Positions 10,511-16,342 of a DNA stretch of 64,000 nt are shown piece after piece. Each line of letters opens with the position of its first letter. The first letter of the stretch is position 1. The stretch is from the NCBI GenBank assembly GCA_021646465.1, contig SOET01000010.1, forward strand, positions 36,939-100,938. Reading direction: 5' to 3'. This stretch comes from Candidatus Kuenenia hertensis. GTDB lineage: Bacteria > Planctomycetota > Brocadiia > Brocadiales > Brocadiaceae. The position numbers and the translations under genes are program-made. Under the pieces are notes generated by a model. It was given only the letters and a program-made list of their open reading frames with translations. It made no database searches and was not told the origin of the DNA.

Positions 10511-10575
10511 AGTCGCCCCCATAAACCTACCAGCCCCACTTGGTTGGTAGGCTACGCCAGTAGGGGGCGGCGATG
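10511..10575 (+). repeat. Two-stem hairpin before the HNH gene
   Basis: Outer arms CGCCCCC/GGGGGCG and inner arms CCTACCA/TGGTAGG form a bulged hairpin in the 126-base gap before the HNH gene. It could be an attC relic or a small repeat. It lacks a T-run. Confidence 0.45.
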
Positions 10576-10601
10576 AATTGAAAACTTGTTAAAATAATAA
10601 T

Positions 10602-11291
10602 ATGAAGTTTGAACTAAAAAAATACAACATAAACATACCAGACAGTGATTTGCTACATGATATTCAGTCCTGTGCAAAAAAGCTTAAGAAAACAAAAATA
10701 ACAATTGAAGAGTATGACAACTTTGGGAAATTTAGTTCTGCGACTATAAGAAAGAGATTTGGAAATTGGCATCAGGCTTTAAAAAAAGCTGGTTTGGATT
10801 ATAAATCAGAATCTCATACTGTCACAAAAGAAGAACTGCTCCAAAACCTTAAATGCGTCTGGGAACGCTTAGGAAGGCAGCCAACCTATACAGATATTAA
10901 ATATCCTTTATCGAAGTATTCAACGCGCCCCTATGAAAGAATGTTTGGATCGTGGCAAAAATCACTTGAAACGTTTGTGAACTGGGTAAATGAAGGTAGC
11001 CAGTTAAATGACTCATTTGAAGCTAATGATTCAATAGAGATCAATGCCGATGAAACAAAAATCAAGAGAAGAACTAATCGGAACATTTCTGATAGATTGC
11101 GATTTTCTATCTTGCTAAGGGATGGATTCAGATGCCAGTCATGTGGAGAAAGCCCAATTAAAAACCCAGGAATTGAACTACATGTTGATCACGTAATACC
11201 CTGGTCAAAAGGTGGCGAAACCATACCAGAAAATCTACAAACGAAATGTAAGAAGTGCAATTTGGGTAAAGGTAATGCTTTTAACCAATGA
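10602..11291 (+). CDS. HNH endonuclease with homing-endonuclease-associated repeats
   Basis: A 229-residue protein. Residues ~10-60 and ~70-125 are two copies of the helical repeat found with HNH homing-type enzymes; examples are FGNWHQALKKAGLDY and LGRQPTYTDIKYPLSKYS with FGSWQKSLETFV. The C-terminal ~70 residues are a zinc-supported HNH nuclease. It shows RFSILLRDGFRCQSCGESP, the core ELHVDHVIPWSKGG, and the closing TKCKKCNLGKGN; the two CxxC pairs bind zinc. It probably nicks or cuts DNA, either as a selfish or a defence nuclease. It is the first gene of the second array half, 126 bases after the attI-like core copy 2. Confidence 0.85.
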   Translation: MKFELKKYNINIPDSDLLHDIQSCAKKLKKTKITIEEYDNFGKFSSATIRKRFGNWHQALKKAGLDYKSESHTVTKEELLQNLKCVWERLGRQPTYTDIKYPLSKYSTRPYERMFGSWQKSLETFVNWVNEGSQLNDSFEANDSIEINADETKIKRRTNRNISDRLRFSILLRDGFRCQSCGESPIKNPGIELHVDHVIPWSKGGETIPENLQTKCKKCNLGKGNAFNQ

Positions 11292-11298
11292 TAAAAAT

Positions 11299-11420
11299 GT
11301 CTAACTTCGGCTTCAACCGGATTGCGGGGCATGGCATGATTTTCATGATTTGGTGAATTTGAACGTCCGATTTTTATTAACCGTTTTCTTGTCTCGCAGC
11401 CAGTTAAGCCGTCGTTCACC
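11299..11420 (+). other. attC site of the HNH cassette
   Basis: 122 bp. Left part GTCTAAC followed by CGGCTTCAACCGGATTGCG pairs with CGCAGCCAGTTAAGCCG before a degenerate right box GTTCACC (11414-11420). Unpaired bases are at the expected places. Confidence 0.7.
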
Positions 11421-11477
11421 ATCAAAACAGCATTAAAAATATTGAAATAATCTGTAACAATAGGTAGTATTCTTTTT

Positions 11478-11780
11478 ATGATTGACTTATTAAAATTAAA
11501 ACCGAAAATCGAGCGTGTCTGTCGACAATTTCCTATTAAACGACTTGGGATTTTTGGGTCTGCTTTAACTCAGGATTTTGGGTTGGAAAGCGATGTGGAC
11601 GTGTTGGTTGTTTTTGATTCCGATGAAAACATCGATTTGTTTGATAAATACTTTGAATTGAAAGAGCAACTCGAAACAATTTTTGAACGTGAAGTAGATC
11701 TCGTTATAGACAAGCCTTTTAGAAATCCGGTTTTCAGAGAATCAGTTGAAAAGACAAAGACTATCATTTATGAAAGATGA
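11478..11780 (+). CDS. mntA: MNT-domain nucleotidyltransferase antitoxin (MntA type)
   Basis: One hundred residues forming a minimal nucleotidyltransferase. The signature is FGSALTQDFGLESDVDVLV: a GSx10DxD motif whose two aspartates bind Mg2+, with a third acidic residue in EVDLVID. In characterised MNT/HEPN pairs MntA adds AMP groups to a tyrosine near the HEPN active site and so silences the toxin. The hepT-like gene follows and overlaps it (start at 11770, stop here at 11778-11780). Full family length; no damage seen. It belongs to the cassette ending at attC 12103. Confidence 0.85.
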   Translation: MIDLLKLKPKIERVCRQFPIKRLGIFGSALTQDFGLESDVDVLVVFDSDENIDLFDKYFELKEQLETIFEREVDLVIDKPFRNPVFRESVEKTKTIIYER

Positions 11781-12108
11781 GATTCGGAAAAACCTTATAG
11801 ACATTCTTCAGACAGCAGAAGAAATACAGAGATTTACCCACGGAATGAATTTCAAGGAATATCAAAACAGCCCCGTCACTCAAAGAGCTGTTGAAAGGGA
11901 TTTTGAAATTATCGGGGAAGCCCTAAACAGGATTAAAAGAATTGATGAGGAATTGCTTGAAAGGATTTCCGAGCATTACCGTATTATAGGTTTTAGGAAT
12001 ATCTTGATACATGGCTATGATATCATTGATGAATTGATTGTCTGGAAGGCTGTTGAGAATCATTTACCCATTTTAATTAAAGAAATACATGAACTATTAA
12101 ATGCCTAA
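11770..12108 (+). CDS. hepT: HEPN-domain ribonuclease toxin (HepT, DUF86)
   Basis: From the ATG at 11770 the protein is 112 residues; a longer frame from 11746 reads through the mntA end and is less likely. It is all-helical, with RDFEIIGEALNRI in the middle and RNILIHGYD near residue 76. This gives the RX4HXY motif, where R76 and H81 are the catalytic pair and Y83 is the tyrosine modified by MntA. HepT toxins cut RNA, often tRNA. The gene overlaps mntA by 11 bases. Its TAA stop (12106-12108) sits inside the attC box GCCTAAC, confirming cassette packaging. Confidence 0.85.
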   Translation: MKDEIRKNLIDILQTAEEIQRFTHGMNFKEYQNSPVTQRAVERDFEIIGEALNRIKRIDEELLERISEHYRIIGFRNILIHGYDIIDELIVWKAVENHLPILIKEIHELLNA

Positions 12109-12207
12109 CAAGTCGCTGAAGCTGACCTTGAAAACGCTTACCATTTTCGTGGTAATATGAAACTCAAAGGTGGGCGTTTTCAAGGCAGCTTATCCTGGGC
12201 GTTATGT
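12103..12207 (+). other. attC site of the MNT/HEPN cassette
   Basis: 105 bp. Left box GCCTAAC, right box GTTATGT (12201-12207). Inner arms GCTGACCTTGAAAACGC and GCGTTTTCAAGGCAGC pair with one extrahelical base. One of the clearest sites of the array. Confidence 0.85.
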
Positions 12208-12244
12208 GTAAATAATGTAAGTAAAATGACTCGGCAACGATACA

Positions 12245-12943
12245 ATGAAAAAAGCGATTATTATCGGGGCGACATCAGGAATCGGGGAAGAGCTAGCCAA
12301 AATCTTCTCTCAAGATAGTTATATTGTTGGGGTAGTAGGAAGAAGATCCCACCTTTTAAAGGAATTCAAAAGGGAGTATCCTGAAAGTTTTATCAAGTCT
12401 ATAGATGTTTCAAAAACAGCAGAAGCAATTAACCAACTCAAAGAACTTATTTCCGAAATGGACGGTGTAGATATTGTTGTAATTAGTTCAGGAGTAGGAT
12501 TTATTAATCATGATTTGAAATGGTCTCTGGAAAAAGAAACTATTGGTGTTAATGTTTCTGGTTTTGCAGCTATGCAACATTTCTTATCAAAAGGTTCAGG
12601 ACATCTGGTAGGTATATCATCCATAGCTTCAATTAGAGGGGATGGTGATGCTCCTGCCTATAATGCATCAAAGGCTTTTGTTTCAAATTATTTGGAAGGA
12701 TTGAGGAAGAAGGTTTCAACATTAGGTGTACCTGTATGCATAACAGGTATTCAACCTGGTTATGTTGGCACCGCGATGGCAAAAGGTGAAGGACTTTTCT
12801 GGGTAGCATCCCCAAAAAAAGCTGCACAACAAATTTATACGGCAATTAAAAGGAAAAGAAAACATGCCTACATTACAAAACGGTGGAGAGCAATTGGATG
12901 GTTGCTGAAATCTATGCCAGAGTTCGTTTACAATAGATTATGA
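12245..12943 (+). CDS. Short-chain dehydrogenase/reductase (SDR)
   Basis: A 232-residue Rossmann-fold oxidoreductase. The cofactor loop is IIGATSGIGEELAKIF at residues ~6-20. The NNAG-equivalent is ISSGVGF. The catalytic serine lies in VGISSIAS and the YxxxK pair in YNASKAF. Preceding arginines (VGRRSHL) favour NADP(H). The C-terminal region is basic and slightly hydrophobic (WRAIGWLLKSMPEFVY). The substrate is unknown. It is the only metabolic-looking cassette of the array, between attC 12103 and the weak site at 12952. The sequence is intact and of normal length for classical SDRs. Confidence 0.85.
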   Translation: MKKAIIIGATSGIGEELAKIFSQDSYIVGVVGRRSHLLKEFKREYPESFIKSIDVSKTAEAINQLKELISEMDGVDIVVISSGVGFINHDLKWSLEKETIGVNVSGFAAMQHFLSKGSGHLVGISSIASIRGDGDAPAYNASKAFVSNYLEGLRKKVSTLGVPVCITGIQPGYVGTAMAKGEGLFWVASPKKAAQQIYTAIKRKRKHAYITKRWRAIGWLLKSMPEFVYNRL

Positions 12944-12951
12944 ATAAGTGT

Positions 12952-13003
12952 GCGAAACAATCAAAACCGGCGGATGATAGATAGTCATCAGCGGTAGTTA
13001 TGT
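12952..13003 (+). other. Short, weak attC-like site
   Basis: Left GCGAAAC, then ACCGGCGGATGA pairing imperfectly with GTCATCAGCGGT, and right box GTTATGT (12997-13003). It is shorter than the other sites and less regular. Confidence 0.45.
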
Positions 13004-13039
13004 ACAATATAAAAAGGGGTATGTAATTGGGAGTAGCAA

Positions 13040-13269
13040 GTGCGTTATTATTTTGATTGGGATCCCAATAAGGCAAAAACAAATCGAAAGAAGCATGGGA
13101 TTGGTTTTGAGCAGGCATCCACTATTTTTCTTGATCCAGGAATGGTATTCTGTTGGTTGTAGTCCATACTTTCCAACAGTTGGATGCCGACTGTTGCAGA
13201 ATTAGAATTATCTCTGCCCGCAAGGCAACCAAAAAAGAGGCAAAACAGTATCAGGAGGAAAATAAATGA
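13040..13269 (+). pseudogene. brnT: brnT toxin remnant
   Basis: A GTG at 13040 opens a frame that reads YYFDWDPNKAKTNRKKHGIG, then FEQASTIFLDPG, the BrnT N-terminus. The frame stops at 13160-13162. The family's C-terminal piece RIISARKATKKEAKQYQEE is found in another frame from about 13204 and ends in TGA at 13267-13269, overlapping the brnA ATG. The middle third of the ribonuclease toxin is missing or scrambled. BrnT is a RelE-fold ribonuclease. The intact antitoxin gene survives downstream, the usual order of decay. Confidence 0.8.
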
Positions 13270-13469
13270 AAAAAGAATACGATTTTTCCAAAGGTGAGAG
13301 AGGCAAGTTTTATCGTCCAGACGCAGAATTGTATCTACCCATTTACATTGAGCCTGACACGATGGAAGTGCTAAGAAAATTCTCAAAGAAAAAAGGAGTT
13401 GACGTGGCAACCATAGTAAATGAGTGGATAAAAAAAGATATATCCATAGTAGAAACAATAACAAAATAA
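13266..13469 (+). CDS. brnA: BrnA-type antitoxin
   Basis: Sixty-seven residues, preceded by a strong CAGGAGG 8 bases before the ATG, which overlaps the toxin remnant's stop (ATGA). It reads KKEYDFSKGERGKFYRPDAE. Then follow LYLPIYIEPDTMEVLRKFSK and a helix DVATIVNEWIKKDI, the ribbon-helix-helix antitoxin layout seen beside BrnT toxins. It binds and neutralises the toxin and represses the operon. Here the toxin is broken, so it may act only as an orphan regulator or an anti-toxin against related systems. Confidence 0.8.
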   Translation: MKKEYDFSKGERGKFYRPDAELYLPIYIEPDTMEVLRKFSKKKGVDVATIVNEWIKKDISIVETITK

Positions 13470-13470
13470 C

Positions 13471-13672
13471 ACATAACCAGTCACTCCACAGGATGCGGTG
13501 ATACTGCCACCGCACCTGTGAGTTCAAGCGTTCCCGAAGCGCTGCGCGCTTCGGGAACGTCTCCGCTGAGCAGGAGTGGATTTAATCGTACCCTCGCGCG
13601 CTGACTCGCGCTCGGGAACAAATCCACTCGAGACAGACAGCCTTCGGCTGCTGCTCAGCGGAGACGTTATGT
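13471..13672 (+). other. Composite attC with nested hairpins
   Basis: Outer boxes ACATAAC (13471-13477) and GTTATGT (13666-13672) are perfect complements. Inside, CACAGG...CCTGTG closes a first hairpin ending in TGAGTTCAAGCG, itself a typical attC right arm. Then comes a perfect 13-base-arm hairpin at 13530-13558 (GTTCCCGAAGCGC). A further structure has arms GTCTCCGCTGAGCA/TGCTCAGCGGAGAC and AGTGGATTT/AAATCCACT. It looks like two attC sites fused, or one attC invaded by a palindromic repeat. Confidence 0.65.
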
Positions 13673-13699
13673 GACGAAATAAATATAGGAAATGCGTTG

Positions 13700-14158
13700 A
13701 TGACCGAAGATAAAATAATTGGATATACAAAAGAAGAATACTACAAAATATCTTTAAAGAATGGATTGCCTAAAAGATGCCCGATTCTAAGAGATTGCTG
13801 CCGAGCTGTTAAAACTTGATATTTGCTGGGATTTAAACAAAGTGGTATAACATTTGATGAATTTTTACATTCAGAGAATCAAAGATGGGATACAGACGTT
13901 ATGATTAAAGCAATTGAGCAAATATCATATACAATAGCTCCTGAAGCTTTTTATTCGGTAGAAAATTCTTGTCCTGAAGTAACGTTGTTTGAACCAGAAT
14001 ATTTACCATTTAAGTTTAAGCAATCCGCGTTTGGTGAAGCTATCTACGACAAAGAAACAAAACGTTTTAAAGCTGTTCCCAAACATTATAGTGAATGTGC
14101 CGAGTTCTCCGAATATTTATTTCATAAAATAGAACATCATAAATTAATGGAAACGTGA
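13700..14158 (+). pseudogene. Cassette gene interrupted by in-frame TGA
   Basis: The frame opens at ATG 13700 (KIIGYTKEEYYKISLKNGLP, then KRCPILRDCCRAVKT). It meets TGA at 13817-13819 and continues in the same frame with LLGFKQSGITFDEFL up to the stop at 14158, about 152 codons in all. The reading frame on both sides has coding character, so a single nonsense change is more likely than two genes. I do not recognise the family. A cysteine trio (CPILRDCC) precedes the stop. An internal ATG restart at 13823 would give only the second part. Confidence 0.5.
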
Positions 14159-14425
14159 TGCCAACCTATCTCTATGTTTTACGGAATCATTATCAGGATG
14201 TATTGTTCTCCGAGAGAACATAACCCTCCGCATGTCCACGCATATTATCAGGACCATAAGGCTATAATCGATATTCGTTCATGTGAGGTATCAGAAGGTA
14301 AGTTGCCTCCAAAACAAACAAAACTTGTTTTGGCATGGGCAGAAATTCATCAGGAAGAACTCTTGGCTGATAGGGAATTAGCATCGAAAGGCGAACTGCC
14401 CTTCCCAATCGAACCTTTAAGATAA
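14158..14425 (+). pseudogene. DUF4160-family gene, frameshifted at its start
   Basis: The intact-looking frame from ATG 14174 (83 residues) reads MFYGIIIRMYCSPREHNPPH through LPPKQTKLVLAWAEIHQEEL to PFPIEPLR, a DUF4160 protein. The family normally begins MPTISMF. That start is present at 14158 but one extra C (near 14165-14168) throws it out of frame. Translation may still begin at 14174, giving a protein five residues shorter, so function could persist. The gene pairs with the DUF2442 gene at 14437 and is paralogous to the pair at 9282-9821. Confidence 0.6.
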
Positions 14426-14436
14426 GGAGAAAATCA

Positions 14437-14697
14437 ATGTATTTGTCGGTAATAAGCGTAAAACCGCTAGATGGGTATAAACTTTTGATTAAATTTGAAA
14501 ATGATGAAGAAAGAATTTTTGATGTATCACCATATTTTGACATAGGTAAATTTGCAGAATTAAAAGATATTTTCCTGTTTAACACTGTCACAGTTAAGTT
14601 TGATTCTATAGAATGGGCAAATCATCTGGATATTGATCCAGAAATGTTGTATGAGAAAAGCGTAAAAGTAGAAACCCAACACATAACCAATCGCTGA
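14437..14697 (+). CDS. DUF2442-family protein (second copy)
   Basis: Eighty-six residues, AAGGAG 7 bases upstream of the ATG. It reads VKPLDGYKLLIKFENDEERI, then FAELKDIFLFNTVTVKFDSI and EWANHLDIDPEMLYE, matching the DUF2442 pattern of the gene at 9543 though clearly diverged. It is probably the antitoxin or regulatory half of the DUF4160/DUF2442 pair. The last residues (THITNR-like) come from the attC left box ACATAAC at 14681, in which the gene ends. Confidence 0.7.
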   Translation: MYLSVISVKPLDGYKLLIKFENDEERIFDVSPYFDIGKFAELKDIFLFNTVTVKFDSIEWANHLDIDPEMLYEKSVKVETQHITNR

Positions 14698-14809
14698 AGC
14701 TAACCCCTCTATCATGTGTGGTTTTCACGTTTTTAGATTCTTTGTATGTTTTATTCTTATTCATGTATCTCTTTCCGCCAAGCGGGTTAGCTTAGCTCAG
14801 TCGTTTCTT
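14681..14809 (+). other. Terminal, degenerate attC
   Basis: 129 bp. Left ACATAAC then GCTGAAGCTAACCC pairs with GGGTTAGCTTAGCTCAG, followed by a degraded right box GTTTCTT (14803-14809). It marks the right end of the array. Confidence 0.6.
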
Positions 14810-15285
14810 CTGTTCTTTCTTGGGTATTTATTCGGTATTTTCTTTTGAGAAGCGGGCTCATCATTGTTCTGTAATACACAAGACCCTTTAAATTCAAGTA
14901 AAAAACCTTTATTTTCAAAAGACTATATTAATGTCTTAATTATTTTAGGCAAATCGACTTTCTAAAGAAATGCTATCCATATTAAAATTGTTTTTCATTC
15001 CCAAAAACAGATAAAGTAAGAAGTATATTTTTTTTATATTTGCTTGACTTATCGCATAGCAAAATATAGCATATCAGCGTTAATATGAGTATATTAATAC
15101 TATATATAGTATGCTGATGAAACAAATCAAAACATCCGGAATAAATCTCTCCTCAATAATTTTCATAAAACTTGTTTCTCAAGAGAAAAATGGTATAAAT
15201 TATAGTTTGGTTTTCGTAAACAGGATTTTCAAAAGTCATAAACAAGTTTAGTAATCTTTCATTATTTTTATTTGGAATAAATGTT
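14810..15285 (+). promoter_or_regulatory. AT-rich region upstream of accA
   Basis: No gene. A candidate -35 TTGACT is at 15044-15049, with TATAGC or TAGCAT at 15065-15072. Just downstream an inverted repeat ATCAGC (15073-15078)/GCTGAT (15113-15118) encloses TA-rich sequence and could be an operator. Promoter call is tentative. Confidence 0.35.
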
Positions 15286-16263
15286 ATGGAAAAAATGGCG
15301 TTGCGTGAAAGATCTATAGCAGAACTGGAAAATATGATGTTGGAACTTGAACATCGCATAGAAGATTTGGAGAATGCTTCTTTGAAAGGCGAATCGGAAC
15401 ATGGCGCCGAATTACAGTATCTAAGGGAAGAGCAGGAAAAGATACAAAAGGAAATTTTCTCCAAATTAACACCTTATGATATCGTGAAACTTGCCAGACA
15501 TCCCTTGCGCCCACTATCAACAGACTATATAGGCTTTATCGTGGAAGATTTTGTTGAACTCCATGGGGATAAACGATTTGGCGATGATAAAGCAATGGTG
15601 TGCGGTCTGGGCAAGATCGACCAGGAAAAAGTTTTAATAGTTGGACACAGAAAGGGAAAAAGTACGAAAGACCGCATTGCATGTAATTTCGGTATGCCCA
15701 ACCCTGAAGGATACCGAAAGGCATTACTGAAGATGAAACTTGCGGAAAAGTTTCACTTACCTATTATTACGTTAATAGACACACCTGGGGCAAATCCGGA
15801 TATCGGGGCAGAAGAAAGAGGCCAGGCGCACGCTATCGCAGAGAGTATTTATGAGATGTGCCAGTTAAGAACACCGATAATAAATATTGTCATTGGAGAA
15901 GGTGGAAGCGGGGGGGCTTTAGGTATTGGAATCGGTGATAAATTTGCAATTCTCGAGTATGCTTACTATTCGGTGATTTCTCCTGAGGGGTGTGCTGCAA
16001 TATTGTGGAAAAATGGAGAAAAAGCGCCGGTAGCCGCCAAATCGTTACAACTAACGGCAAAGGATTTATTAAATCTGGGCATTGTAGATGAAGTTATACC
16101 CGAACCTCTTGGCGCTGCCCATAAAGACCCAGGAAAGACCGCTGAGACGATGAAATCATATTTACTTAAATATTTACATCAATTAAAAACTATCCCGACC
16201 GATACACTTATAGAAAACAGATACAACAGATACCGTAACATAGGTAAGTATTTAGAGATTTAA
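15286..16263 (+). CDS. accA: Acetyl-CoA carboxylase carboxyltransferase subunit alpha
   Basis: A 325-residue AccA, normal length. With AccD it transfers the carboxyl group from carboxybiotin to acetyl-CoA, the first step of fatty-acid synthesis. Residues ~8-65 are the usual coiled N-terminal helix. The crotonase-like core follows: ARHPLRPLSTDYI, VGHRKGKSTKDRI, FGMPNPEGYRKAL, TLIDTPGANPDIGAEERGQA and GEGGSGGALGIGIGD. An ATG three codons further in (MALRERS) is an alternative start. It is a single gene, convergent with the next; accD is not in the window. Confidence 0.95.
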   Translation: MEKMALRERSIAELENMMLELEHRIEDLENASLKGESEHGAELQYLREEQEKIQKEIFSKLTPYDIVKLARHPLRPLSTDYIGFIVEDFVELHGDKRFGDDKAMVCGLGKIDQEKVLIVGHRKGKSTKDRIACNFGMPNPEGYRKALLKMKLAEKFHLPIITLIDTPGANPDIGAEERGQAHAIAESIYEMCQLRTPIINIVIGEGGSGGALGIGIGDKFAILEYAYYSVISPEGCAAILWKNGEKAPVAAKSLQLTAKDLLNLGIVDEVIPEPLGAAHKDPGKTAETMKSYLLKYLHQLKTIPTDTLIENRYNRYRNIGKYLEI

Positions 16264-16342
16264 GCAAATTTCCTTATTATAATGTATTTTTCTTATGTGT
16301 AGTGTATGGTTTTTTTTGTAATTTGTAATTCTTTCTGCATAC

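Larger units (their letters stand above)
6605..14809 (+). mobile_element. Integron gene-cassette array without integrase (CALIN)
   Basis: About 8.2 kb of small genes, all on the plus strand, separated by imperfect inverted repeats that start with a RYYYAAC-like box and end with a GTTRRRY-like box. Clear sites are at 8092-8215, 9191-9261, 11299-11420, 12103-12207, 13471-13672 and 14681-14809; 12952-13003 is weaker and 9785 is a lone half-site. Several gene stop codons lie inside or touch the left box, as is typical of cassettes. Contents are toxin-antitoxin pairs, nucleases, an SDR oxidoreductase and unknown proteins. No tyrosine recombinase of IntI type is present in the window. The array is split by a second copy of the proA flank. 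Confidence 0.8.

Noticed and set aside
7000..14809. CRISPR array among the short repeats
   Set aside because: The repeats are imperfect, differ in length, are single and flank genes; there are no regularly spaced identical repeats and no cas genes.
14810..15285. Possible tRNA or riboswitch before accA
   Set aside because: No cloverleaf or known aptamer core could be found by eye; only TA-rich inverted repeats.
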